DNA from: an uncultured Bacteroidota bacterium
GTDB lineage: Bacteria; Bacteroidota; Bacteroidia; Bacteroidales; GCA-2748055
Length of the DNA stretch: 40,357 nt
Assembly (NCBI GenBank): GCA_937129385.1
Contig: CAKZNC010000080.1
Coordinates: 1-40,357, forward strand
Direction: 5' to 3'
Positions within the stretch are counted from its first letter, which is position 1; the number at the start of each line of letters is the position of its first letter. The translations under genes and the position numbers were made by a program. The notes beneath the pieces are model-generated. The model did not search any database. It saw only the letters and a list, made by a program, of their open reading frames with translations, and was not told the origin of the DNA. Shown in pieces: positions 32,414 to 40,357 of this stretch.

Positions 32414-34759
32414 ATGGATGGTTTCAAAGATATTGTTCCAAATGAATTTCTATCTCCGTCGGAAGAATTCCGGTCGGCGATGGGAATGATGGGAATCAAT
32501 TGGTGGTACTGGGATGTGAAGGAGAAACGGCTGAAGATCAGCCCGGAGCTGATGAAATTGCTTGGTTATACTCCGGAAGAATTTGACCCGTTCATTCCAA
32601 CTCTGGATAAGAATATTCATCCGGATGACAGCAAAAAGAACATAGAGGTATTTACCGATTTCATCAGGGGGAAATTGCCGTTCTATGAGATGTATTATCG
32701 GCTGAAACATGAAGGCAAGTGGAAGTGGTTTTATAATCGCGGAGCTATCGTCAGGAGGGATGACCAGGGAAATCCACTTTTTGCCGGCGGTATTACAATG
32801 GATATATCGGGCCGATATGACGGCATGTTAAAAAAGGCAGAGGAGGGAAATAAATTTGAATTTCTCTTCAAAAACACCAACCAGGCTGTCATGATTGTAG
32901 ATATGGGCAGCGAGGATGAACCCGGAACTATCCTTGAGGCGAATGATGCCGCTTATCAATTGTTTGGGTTGAAAGAAGATGAACTGCTGGGTAAGAATCC
33001 ATACCAGATCATTGATGAATCGTTTTATTTACGAAGAGCAGAACTCAGGAATGAACTCAGGAAAAAGGGACATCTCCAGATTGATCTGCAGATGAAGGAC
33101 ATGAACGGGAACCTGAAATATCTTGATGTTCGTTCTCATGTCTTTTCACTGACAGGCAGGGAGCTCTTCGTTTCGATCATTACAGACAAGACCGAAACCC
33201 ATAAAGCCAGGAAGGATCTTGAGGCTTCGGAACTTGCCCTGAGACAGAGTGAAAAGGTATACCGCTCTTTGATCAAAGCCGCAAATGACAGGATCGGGCT
33301 ATTTGAGAGGGATGGCACACCTGCGATCATCAACAATGCTTTTTATACAACCCTCGGCTTTACTGAGGAGGAGTTCATGGCGCTTGAAGACAAGGAGCGA
33401 ATTCATCCAGAGGACAAGGCTCAATTGGAAAAACTGACTGATCAATTTCTTAAAACCGGCTCTTTGTCGGCTGACTATCGGGTTCAGCACAAAGACGGCC
33501 ACTATCTCCACATGAGTTCAAAGAGTGTGCTGTTGCAGGATACTGAGCTGGATAAGGACTACATTCTATTTATCATCCGGGATGTAACTGATAAAGTTGA
33601 ATTTGGTAGAAAGCTCATTTCCGCCAAAGAGAAAGCTGAAGAGAGCGATCTTCTGAAATCGGCCTTCCTGGCAAATATGTCACATGAGATCAGGACCCCG
33701 ATGAACTCAATTGTGGGTTTTGCGAACCTGCTTTCTGACCAGGATTTGGATCACAATACCCGCGCACTATATGCCGAGAGGATCAACCGGAATTCAGAAC
33801 AGTTGCTGACGTTGATCTCAGACATCATCGATCTTGCCAAGATTGAAAGTAATCAGCTTTCAGTGGTCTATACAATAGTATATCCGGACAATCTTTATTC
33901 GGAGTTGATGCAATATGGAAAATCTCAGCTTGAGCAGAGAAACAAAACTGATGTGGTCCTGGTATATGATCCGGATCCTGACAACGCCGGGAAGCATATA
34001 GAAACTGACCTCATCCGGCTTACACAGGTCCTGCAGAACCTGCTGAACAATGCGATCAAATTTACTGCGTCTGGTGAGGTGAGTCTAGGATTCAGGTTTA
34101 GTGGGGAGAAGATCAGGTTTTTTGTCAGGGATACAGGTGTGGGGATCGATCGTAAGGATTATGATATCATTTTCGATCAGTTCAGGCAGGTAGATGGGTC
34201 GCATGTGAGAAGATATGGCGGAACAGGCCTGGGGCTTGCGATATGCAGAAACCTGGCCACTCTTCTTAAGGGGAAGATTTGGGTCGAGTCCAAACCCGGA
34301 GAAGGCTCTGCCTTCTACCTGGAATTGCCGATAAAAACCGGAATGAAGATTGAAGTGCCCAGGTCAACGATTCATGTGAAGCCCCTGGTTGGGCGTGAGA
34401 TCAGCGCATTTGTTGCTGATGATGATCCTGACAGCCTTCTCTTGCTGAAGACACTGCTGCACAGGGAGGGTGTCAAGGTATCTACAACTGACACCGGGTA
34501 CAGTATTCTTGAGCTTCTTGAGCGTGAAGATTTGCCGGATCTGGTGTTTCTGGACCTGCAAATGCCGGTATTAAGCGGAGAACAAACCATGCGGATCATC
34601 AGGGAAAAATATCCATCCCTTAAAGTCATCGCACAGTCGGCCCGTGCCTTTGAAGGTGAGCGTGAAAAATCCAAGGTAGCAGGATTTGATGGATATATCA
34701 GCAAACCATACAACAGGGAGAAACTCCTTGAAGTGATTCACTATGTTTTAGCTGATTGA
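32414..34759 (+). CDS. Soluble PAS-domain hybrid histidine kinase with receiver
   Basis: A cytoplasmic signal-transduction kinase of 781 residues with no membrane segment. Domains in order: PAS about 20-135 (WWYWDVKEKRLKIS, IHPDD), PAS about 145-262 (ANDAAYQLFGLKEDELLG), PAS about 275-395 (LGFTEEEFMALED), HisKA with phosphate-accepting His424 in FLANMSHEIRTPMNS, a HATPase domain about 525-642 (LLNNAIKF, DTGVGI, GGTGLGLAI), and a C-terminal receiver with acidic pocket VADDDPDS, phospho-acceptor Asp714 (LDLQMP) and Lys764 (SKPYN). No DNA-binding protein or separate regulator is adjacent, so the output partner is unknown. TTG at 32360 would add 18 residues; ATG 32414 is preferred. Confidence 0.93.
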   Translation: MDGFKDIVPNEFLSPSEEFRSAMGMMGINWWYWDVKEKRLKISPELMKLLGYTPEEFDPFIPTLDKNIHPDDSKKNIEVFTDFIRGKLPFYEMYYRLKHEGKWKWFYNRGAIVRRDDQGNPLFAGGITMDISGRYDGMLKKAEEGNKFEFLFKNTNQAVMIVDMGSEDEPGTILEANDAAYQLFGLKEDELLGKNPYQIIDESFYLRRAELRNELRKKGHLQIDLQMKDMNGNLKYLDVRSHVFSLTGRELFVSIITDKTETHKARKDLEASELALRQSEKVYRSLIKAANDRIGLFERDGTPAIINNAFYTTLGFTEEEFMALEDKERIHPEDKAQLEKLTDQFLKTGSLSADYRVQHKDGHYLHMSSKSVLLQDTELDKDYILFIIRDVTDKVEFGRKLISAKEKAEESDLLKSAFLANMSHEIRTPMNSIVGFANLLSDQDLDHNTRALYAERINRNSEQLLTLISDIIDLAKIESNQLSVVYTIVYPDNLYSELMQYGKSQLEQRNKTDVVLVYDPDPDNAGKHIETDLIRLTQVLQNLLNNAIKFTASGEVSLGFRFSGEKIRFFVRDTGVGIDRKDYDIIFDQFRQVDGSHVRRYGGTGLGLAICRNLATLLKGKIWVESKPGEGSAFYLELPIKTGMKIEVPRSTIHVKPLVGREISAFVADDDPDSLLLLKTLLHREGVKVSTTDTGYSILELLEREDLPDLVFLDLQMPVLSGEQTMRIIREKYPSLKVIAQSARAFEGEREKSKVAGFDGYISKPYNREKLLEVIHYVLAD

Positions 34760-34777
34760 TACTTTTTATTATTTTTG
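34746..34777 (+). promoter_or_regulatory. Candidate promoter of the symporter gene (TTTT-N20-TATTTTTG)
   Basis: TTTT at 34746-34749 (inside the end of the kinase gene), 20 bases, then exact -7 box TATTTTTG at 34770-34777. The symporter ATG is 25 bases downstream, so it is probably transcribed separately from the kinase. Confidence 0.5.
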
Positions 34778-34802
34778 ACATCCTCAATATAAAGACTTGC
34801 AT

Positions 34803-36539
34803 ATGCAAAAGATCAACAGCTTTCTTGTCGGTATGAACGATTACCTCGGTGGTCACTGGTGGTTTGTATATTTTCTCCTGCTCACCGGTGTATTTTTTAC
34901 GGTATATCTGAAGTTCCCGCAGATCAGGTATTTTGGTCATGCCCTGAAGATCGTCAGGGGAAGATTCGACAGGAAAGAAGATGTTGGGGATACTTCTCAT
35001 TTCCAGGCACTCACAACTGCATTGTCAGGTACAGTCGGTACAGGAAATATTGCCGGGGTGGCGCTCGCAATTCACCTGGGAGGACCAGCAGCCCTGTTCT
35101 GGATGCTGGTCACTGCAGTATTCGGTATGTGCACTAAGTTTGTTGAGGTTACCATCTCGCATAAATACAGGGATATCTTACCAGACGGAACTGTTTCAGG
35201 CGGACCAATGTATTACATGCGGAAGCGTTTAAATGTGAAAACGCGGTCGGGAAAAATCATTAAAACAGGAGCGATCCTTGGGGCATTTTTTGCTTTTGCC
35301 ACCATCCTCTCCTCATTTGGAACAGGCAGTCTTCCACAGATAAACAGTATATCTGATGCGCTCTTCAAGTCTTTTGGAATTGAGCATATCATTACGGGGG
35401 CGGTGCTTGCTGTGTTGCTCGGACTGGTAATCATCGGTGGTATTAAACGAATTGCAAAAGTGACCTCTACGCTTGTGCCGGCCATGGCCCTGATCTACCT
35501 GATCGGTGCAATACTTGTGATCGCCACCAATTTCCAGAACATCGGCCCCTCCTTTGTTTCGATCTTCACGGATGCATTTACCGGAACAGCAGCAGTGGGA
35601 GGGTTCCTGGGAGCCACATTTGCATTTACCTTTAACAAGGGTGTGAACAGGGGGCTGTTTTCCAATGAAGCAGGACAGGGTTCTGCACCGATCGCCCACT
35701 CAGCAGCAAAAGCACAGGAACCTGTTTCAGAAGGAATGGTTGCAATACTGGAGCCATTTATTGATACCATCCTGATCTGCACCATCACCGGACTTGTATT
35801 GCTGTCATCCGGAGTATGGAATGAAAAGATCGATAACAGGTTTGAACAGGCAGACCTGGAGATCCTGGATGGTACTTATACTGAGAAAAATGTGTCAGAC
35901 ATACAACTATTAAGCAGTTATTTCAGCAACGACACCTCCCTGCACCGTTATGCGGGAATACTTTCTGTTGAGGACGGACGAATCATCACCGACGGAATTA
36001 CAATATTGCACGCAGAGTCATTTGCAGAAGATGTGTATGTCTATAACGGGGACAAGCTCTATACCGGAAATCTTCCGGTTAGGAAAGGCAAACCGGATTT
36101 CAATTCGGATGAGTTGTCTGGTAAGATGATCTATTTGCAGGGAAAGTCTTTGATCCACAGTGCAGCACTTACAACGGAGGCTTTTAAGCGAAGTGTATTG
36201 GGCGATAGTGGTCAGTACATCGTCGCAATCGGGTTGCTGCTTTTTGCATTTTCAACGGCAATATCCTGGTCTTACTACGGGGGTAGGGCAGTGACCTATC
36301 TGTTTGGGACAAGATATGTAATCGTTTACCGACTGGTTTATGTGGCAGGTTTTTTCCTTGCCTCATTTACAGATACAACGATTGTCTGGAACCTCTCATA
36401 CATTACAATTGCCCTGATGACGATACCCAACCTGGTCGGGATCCTCATCCTGCAGAAAGATATCAAGTCGACGATTGGTCAGTACTGGAAGGATTTCAGG
36501 AAGGACTGGCCCGATGAAAAAGTGCCCAGGGGAAGTTAA
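34803..36539 (+). CDS. Sodium:alanine/glycine symporter, AGCS family, with large loop insert
   Basis: An inner-membrane amino-acid transporter driven by Na+ or H+. The 578-residue product has about ten membrane segments and AGCS marks: FPQIRYF, the [15 protein letters not shown] helix, [44 protein letters not shown] and [14 protein letters not shown]. Residues about 342-450, between SSGVW and [10 protein letters not shown], are a soluble insert of about 110 residues absent from the typical 450-480-residue transporters; I recall similar inserts in other Bacteroidota members. ATG 34803 is used; the frame also allows TTG at 34797. Its stop overlaps rlmD by 4 bases, tail to tail. Confidence 0.92.
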   Translation: MQKINSFLVGMNDYLGGHWWFVYFLLLTGVFFTVYLKFPQIRYFGHALKIVRGRFDRKEDVGDTSHFQALTTALSGTVGTGNIAGVALAIHLGGPAALFWMLVTAVFGMCTKFVEVTISHKYRDILPDGTVSGGPMYYMRKRLNVKTRSGKIIKTGAILGAFFAFATILSSFGTGSLPQINSISDALFKSFGIEHIITGAVLAVLLGLVIIGGIKRIAKVTSTLVPAMALIYLIGAILVIATNFQNIGPSFVSIFTDAFTGTAAVGGFLGATFAFTFNKGVNRGLFSNEAGQGSAPIAHSAAKAQEPVSEGMVAILEPFIDTILICTITGLVLLSSGVWNEKIDNRFEQADLEILDGTYTEKNVSDIQLLSSYFSNDTSLHRYAGILSVEDGRIITDGITILHAESFAEDVYVYNGDKLYTGNLPVRKGKPDFNSDELSGKMIYLQGKSLIHSAALTTEAFKRSVLGDSGQYIVAIGLLLFAFSTAISWSYYGGRAVTYLFGTRYVIVYRLVYVAGFFLASFTDTTIVWNLSYITIALMTIPNLVGILILQKDIKSTIGQYWKDFRKDWPDEKVPRGS

Positions 36540-37945
36540 GCATCCCTTTTTTCCAACAGCAGGATGTTTTCTATGTGATGTGTATGTGGAAACATGTCGA
36601 CCGGCTGACTCTCTATGCAATCGTATTTTTCAGAAAGCAGCTCTGCATCTCTTGCCTGGGTTGCCGGATTGCAGCTCACATAAACGATCCTACCGGGTTC
36701 TATGCGCAATAGTTCCCGGATGACATCCTGGTGCATCCCTGCCCTGGGCGGGTCTGTAATGATCACATCAGGGTGGCCGTTCGCTGCTACAAACTCCGGC
36801 GTAAAAATGTCTTTCATGTCTCCGGCATGAAACAGGGTATTGTCAATTCCATTCAGTTCAGAATTGATATGCGCATCTTCGATTGCTTCAGGTACAGACT
36901 CGATCCCGACGACTTTCTTCGAGGTTCCCGCCACGTAGTTGGCAATAGTCCCGGTACCGGTGTACAGATCGTATACGATCTCGCTTCCCGTGAGTCCGGC
37001 GTATTCCTTTGCCTTGCGGTACAATCGCAATGCCTGGGTACTGTTTGTCTGGAAAAATGATTTGGGACCGATCTTGAATTTTAAGCCGTCCAGTTCTTCA
37101 AAGATATGGTTCCTCCCTTTGAAAGTCCTGATGTCCTGATCATACAAGGTCTCATTCTTCTTGGCGTTGATCACATACATCAGGCTTGTGATACTTTCGA
37201 CACTTTCAGATATATGCTCGAGCATCTCATATATTCCAGGTTCATCAAACTGCACTGATAACACCACCATCACCTCACCGGTGGTTGTGGTCCTGATGAT
37301 CAGGTTCCTCAATAACCCTTCGTTGGTTTTGTGATCATAGAAGCTAAGCTGATTATCCAGCGCAAAATCTCTGGCTGCATTCCTGATCTGATTACTGGGG
37401 TCCTCCTGCAGGTAGCATTTGTTTACATCAACCACCCTGTCGAACCTTCCGGGCACATGGAAGCCCAGGCCGTTCCTGTTGCTGAATGTTTCGTCACCGG
37501 CAGCTTCTTCATCTGACAACCACCTGTGGTTTGAAAATGTATATTCCAGTTTGTTCCTGTAGAATTGAGTTTTTTCTGCACCGATGATCGGATTTTTTTT
37601 CCCGATGTTGATCTTGCCGATTCTCGACAAAACATCATAGACCTGCTTTTCTTTATATTTCAGTTGTTCGGCATAGGGCAGGTGCTGCCATTTGCATCCA
37701 CCACAGGTGCCGAAATGTTCACAGAATGGATCGGTTCTCAGGTCGGAATACTTCCTGAAATTTGTTATCCTGGCTTCCCTGTAATTCTTTCTTTTTCTGG
37801 TCACCTGCAGGTCGACCACATCACCCGGAATTGCTCCGGGGACAAAGACGACGATGTCTTCAATCCGTGCGATTGATTTTCCTTCTGCTGCAATATCCTC
37901 AATGGTCACCTCTTCATAGAAGGGCAGCTTCTTTCTTCTTCCCAT
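36536..37945 (-). CDS. rlmD: 23S rRNA (uracil-C5)-methyltransferase, RlmD/TrmA family
   Basis: It methylates a uridine of 23S rRNA at C5 using S-adenosylmethionine and an Fe-S cluster. The 469-residue product has an N-terminal TRAM domain (about 8-65), a cluster motif Cys75-x5-Cys81-x2-Cys84 ([10 protein letters not shown]) with a fourth Cys177, and a methyltransferase domain with [18 protein letters not shown] and the catalytic Cys in YVSCNPAT. Target uridine (1939 or 747) is inferred from the usual Bacteroidota annotation. It has an exact promoter box at 37966-37973 and an AGGA-type site upstream of the ATG. Confidence 0.94.
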   Translation of the reverse strand: MGRRKKLPFYEEVTIEDIAAEGKSIARIEDIVVFVPGAIPGDVVDLQVTRKRKNYREARITNFRKYSDLRTDPFCEHFGTCGGCKWQHLPYAEQLKYKEKQVYDVLSRIGKINIGKKNPIIGAEKTQFYRNKLEYTFSNHRWLSDEEAAGDETFSNRNGLGFHVPGRFDRVVDVNKCYLQEDPSNQIRNAARDFALDNQLSFYDHKTNEGLLRNLIIRTTTTGEVMVVLSVQFDEPGIYEMLEHISESVESITSLMYVINAKKNETLYDQDIRTFKGRNHIFEELDGLKFKIGPKSFFQTNSTQALRLYRKAKEYAGLTGSEIVYDLYTGTGTIANYVAGTSKKVVGIESVPEAIEDAHINSELNGIDNTLFHAGDMKDIFTPEFVAANGHPDVIITDPPRAGMHQDVIRELLRIEPGRIVYVSCNPATQARDAELLSEKYDCIESQPVDMFPHTHHIENILLLEKRDA

Positions 37946-37965
37946 TTCCTGTTTTCTTTGAGCTG

Positions 37966-37973
37966 CAAAGATA
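37966..37973 (-). promoter_or_regulatory. Candidate rlmD promoter, -7 box TATCTTTG
   Basis: Exact TAnnTTTG on the minus strand, continuing CAG, with 17 bases between CAG and the ATG, the same arrangement as nfo. It falls in the 47-base gap after the DUF302 gene. Confidence 0.5.
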
Positions 37974-37992
37974 GTCAGCCCCGGGAAAAAAC

Positions 37993-38472
37993 CTATTGTG
38001 CGATGACCGGCTGAAGGATCACTTCGGTATCCTCAGCAGCTTCCGACATTGTACTGCGGATGATCTTATTCATCGGTTTCGACATGAGGCCTGCATTGAG
38101 CCTTGACACATATACCGATCCGTCGGATTTTTCATAGATTGCGATCCTGCAAGGCATCAGGGTGGAGACAATCCGCTCATCATCCTGTTTGAGGATTTTA
38201 TAAGCATGGTCGGGGTGGCAAATTTCATAGACCTTGACCTGCCTTACATCTTTGCCAAATTTATGCATGGTGGCCTGCAGGTCATTTACATGCGGGATCT
38301 TCCACCCGGCAGCTTCCACCGATTTTTCAATTTCAGCAACTGTAGTTTCGAAATCATGTTTACTTTTGTTCTCTTTAAGCATCATGGAGGGTGCACTAAT
38401 GAACAGGATCAACAGTGCGACGATCGCTCCTGCCAATAGTCCGATGATCAAACCTGTTATCATATGTTTCAT
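37993..38472 (-). CDS. DUF302 membrane-anchored protein
   Basis: The 159-residue product has one N-terminal membrane helix (about 5-26, GLIIGLLAGAIVALLILFI) and a DUF302 domain facing the periplasm. Family features are FETTVAEIEKSVEAAGWKIP, VKVYEICHPDHAYKIL, STLMPCRIAIYEKSDG and VYVSRLNAGLM. The function of DUF302 is unknown; it folds as a small alpha/beta sandwich. It lies upstream of rlmD by 47 bases on the same strand. No exact promoter box was found before it. Confidence 0.88.
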   Translation of the reverse strand: MKHMITGLIIGLLAGAIVALLILFISAPSMMLKENKSKHDFETTVAEIEKSVEAAGWKIPHVNDLQATMHKFGKDVRQVKVYEICHPDHAYKILKQDDERIVSTLMPCRIAIYEKSDGSVYVSRLNAGLMSKPMNKIIRSTMSEAAEDTEVILQPVIAQ

Positions 38473-38539
38473 TGTTAAGGATTTTAAGTTATAATAGGAT
38501 ACAAGAAAGAGCCGTTTTTGTTCGATAGCGCATGAAAAT

Positions 38540-39145
38540 ATGCCCAGGATAGGAAGACAAATACCACATTATGAACATGTTGATCTAAATTCGCTGGAGG
38601 CGGTATTTTCCGCTGACCGTATATATCGGTATTCTCTTTCAATGCGGTATTCTGACACCCTCATAGATGCGGAAAGGAGAGAGCACGCAGCTGTGATCAT
38701 GAAAAACCCGAGTGCGGCAGATGAGCAGCAGGCTGACGCGACGATCAGGAAGGTAGAGACATATATCTATCATCGTTTTCCGGGTGTCAGGTGGTTGCAC
38801 ATCCTGAATATTTTTGCTTACAGGGCAACGGACCCGGCAGATCTGAATGCTGCCTTTGCTGATAACGGGGCGATGTATGTAATTGGCGGCGAAAATGATC
38901 ATGTGATCGGTAAGATTATCGAAGATTGTGATTACATAGTACTTGCATGGGGAAACAGCAGTGGCATCGACCGGACACTTTACGAAGAGAGAGTTTACAG
39001 GACCAGTCAACTCCTTCAGGCAATTCCCAGGAGCAGGATATTTACCATTTGTGGCAGGACGAGAACAAAACATCCGCTGCATGGTCTGATGTGGGGATAC
39101 GATTACACGATCAACCCGGTTGGAAAATATTTAGATGACAAATGA
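38540..39145 (+). CDS. DUF1643 protein
   Basis: The 201-residue product matches DUF1643: YRYSLSMRYSD at the N terminus, IMKNPSAADEQQADATIRKVETY, LHILNIFAYRATDPADLNAA, DYIVLAWGNSS and a C-terminal KHPLHGLMW. The family resembles small nucleic-acid or base-handling enzymes of unknown action, and occurs in bacteria and phages. The ATG is chosen because the conserved region starts soon after it. Its stop overlaps the start of the ABC-F gene as ATGA, so the two are probably translated in a coupled way. Confidence 0.88.
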   Translation: MPRIGRQIPHYEHVDLNSLEAVFSADRIYRYSLSMRYSDTLIDAERREHAAVIMKNPSAADEQQADATIRKVETYIYHRFPGVRWLHILNIFAYRATDPADLNAAFADNGAMYVIGGENDHVIGKIIEDCDYIVLAWGNSSGIDRTLYEERVYRTSQLLQAIPRSRIFTICGRTRTKHPLHGLMWGYDYTINPVGKYLDDK

Positions 39146-40357
39146 TCTCAGTAGACAACATAACGATCAGGTTTGGAGCCTTTACCCTTTTCGATGGGAT
39201 ATCATTCCAGTTAAACAAGAGTGACCGTACCGGGCTGGTGGGGAGGAACGGTGCAGGTAAAACCACGATTCTGGACCTGATTGCCGGCAAGCAAAAACCC
39301 GATGAAGGTATGGTGGTTCGTTCAGGAGAACTGGATGTTGGCTACCTGCCACAGCAGATGAAACATTCAGGTTCCCGTAGCCTGTATAATGAGACGCTTC
39401 AAGCTTTCAGTCATATATTAAAAATGGAAGCGGAGATCGAATCATTGAGCAGGCAGCTGGAAGAGCGGACTGATTATGAATCGGACGGATACATGAAGCT
39501 GATCGAACGACTGGGACTGCTTACCGACAGGTTTGACCTGGAAGGTGGAAATGCGATTCATGCCGACGTGGAACAGACGCTGGTCGGACTAGGATTCAAA
39601 GAAGGAGACATGGGAAGGTCGGTGAAAGAGTTTTCAGGAGGATGGCGGATGCGAATTGAACTGGCGAAGATCCTTCTCAGGAATCCTGATTATATCCTCC
39701 TGGATGAACCTACCAATCACCTGGACATCGATTCGATCCAGTGGCTGGAAAACTACCTTGCGAATTTCCAGGGAGGTGTGATGGTGATCTCACACGACAG
39801 GGTATTTCTCGATCGTGTCACCAACCGTACCCTCGACCTTTCTCTCGGAAATATTTATGATTACAAGGTCAGTTATTCTGAATATGTAAAGCTTAAGGAG
39901 GAGCGTATCGAACACCAGCAGGCCTCTTATGAGAACCAGCAGAAGATGATCAAGGATACCGAGCGGTTTATTGAACGTTTCAGGTATAAAGCCACCAAGG
40001 CGGTCCAGGTGCAGTCGAGGGTAAAGCAACTTTCCAAGCTGGACAGGATCGAGGTGGAGCAGGAAGATACCCTCACCATGAATCTCAGGTTTCCACCTGC
40101 AAAGCGTACGGGGAGGATCGTGGTCGAAGCAGAAGGTTTGGGTAAATCATATGGCGATCACCAGGTACTCGAGGATATCAACCTAATCATACAGAGAGGT
40201 GAAAAGGTCGCATTTGTAGGCCGTAACGGTGAGGGGAAGACCACGCTTTCAAGGATTATTAAGGGGGAGCTGGATCATACGGGTAGTATGATCATCGGGC
40301 ACAATGTTGAACTCGGGTATTTCGCACAGAACCAGGATGAACTCATGGACGAGGATA
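39142..40357 (+). CDS. ABC-F family ATPase (3' end missing)
   Basis: ABC-F proteins bind the ribosome exit site and relieve stalling or antibiotic inhibition; none has membrane segments. The visible 405 codons begin MISVDNITIRFGAFTLFDG. The first ATPase domain has Walker A GRNGAGKTT at 34-42, signature SGGWRMRIELAKILL and Walker B LLDEPTNHLDID. The linker includes ERFIERFRYKATKAVQ and VKQLSKLDRIE. The second domain opens with GLGKSYGDHQVLEDI and Walker A GRNGEGKTT before the window ends. Complete members are about 630-660 residues. Whether it is a housekeeping Uup/EttA-like or a resistance type cannot be decided here. The start overlaps the DUF1643 stop. Confidence 0.95.
   Translation, partial: MISVDNITIRFGAFTLFDGISFQLNKSDRTGLVGRNGAGKTTILDLIAGKQKPDEGMVVRSGELDVGYLPQQMKHSGSRSLYNETLQAFSHILKMEAEIESLSRQLEERTDYESDGYMKLIERLGLLTDRFDLEGGNAIHADVEQTLVGLGFKEGDMGRSVKEFSGGWRMRIELAKILLRNPDYILLDEPTNHLDIDSIQWLENYLANFQGGVMVISHDRVFLDRVTNRTLDLSLGNIYDYKVSYSEYVKLKEERIEHQQASYENQQKMIKDTERFIERFRYKATKAVQVQSRVKQLSKLDRIEVEQEDTLTMNLRFPPAKRTGRIVVEAEGLGKSYGDHQVLEDINLIIQRGEKVAFVGRNGEGKTTLSRIIKGELDHTGSMIIGHNVELGYFAQNQDELMDED

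Noticed and set aside
1-40357. tRNA, rRNA, prophage, transposon or defence-system genes
   Set aside because: No tRNA-like cloverleaf, integrase, transposase, restriction or toxin-antitoxin product was recognised on either strand.

Overview
The window looks like a chromosomal core segment of a Gram-negative member of the Bacteroidota, probably a Bacteroidales or Marinilabiliales relative. The evidence is the gliding-type ABC transporter genes gldF and gldG, families largely confined to this phylum (DUF4251, DUF3108-like/TapB), a superoxide dismutase resembling that of Porphyromonas as I recall it, an alanine-type symporter with a Bacteroidota-style insert, lipid A synthesis (lpxB), and repeated TAnnTTTG promoter elements. 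No rRNA, tRNA, CRISPR array, phage, insertion sequence or integrase was seen. Genes are tightly packed, and the two end genes (purL and an ABC-F ATPase) are cut by the window edges.

Layout. 1-3477: purL on the minus strand. 3478-3864: gene-free stretch holding a purL promoter candidate and a 7-bp-period repeat array. 3865-8041: plus-strand genes for a GH28-like lipoprotein, superoxide dismutase and an AMP-forming acyl-CoA ligase, closed by a hairpin terminator. 8223-14717: minus-strand genes for a DUF4251 protein, a kelch lipoprotein and outer-membrane-protein pair, pheT, a small STAS/SpoIIAA-like protein and a Nudix hydrolase. 14824-25151: a long plus-strand run with surE, a small membrane protein, lpxB, a SpoIID-like protein, gldF, gldG, a DUF4340-like protein, dnaN, a DEDDh exonuclease, an FAH-family enzyme and a metallo-beta-lactamase-fold hydrolase. 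25155-32279: mostly minus strand, with an S37-like peptidase, a TapB-like protein (plus), an HD protein, pyruvate kinase, endonuclease IV, a tandem pair of thioredoxins and a DUF2461 protein. 32414-36539: a soluble PAS hybrid kinase and an AGCS symporter. 36536-38472: rlmD and a DUF302 protein (minus). 38540-end: a DUF1643 protein and an ABC-F ATPase (plus).

How the genes work together. Most are housekeeping: purine synthesis, Phe-tRNA charging, the replication clamp, base-excision repair, glycolysis, rRNA methylation and thiol redox balance. The surE-to-DUF4340 stretch groups envelope functions (lipid A disaccharide synthesis, a peptidoglycan-active SpoIID domain, the GldFG membrane complex). 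The trxA pair is a complete visible unit: promoter, cytoplasmic thioredoxin, lipoprotein thioredoxin, terminator.

I found no convincing previously undescribed multi-gene system. The most unusual signals are non-coding: 7-bp-period repeat arrays in three intergenic spaces, one beside a widespread palindromic repeat, and an identical 11-base promoter word (TATCTTTGCAG) before purL, nfo and rlmD. The least explained coding locus is the kelch lipoprotein/outer-membrane-protein pair.
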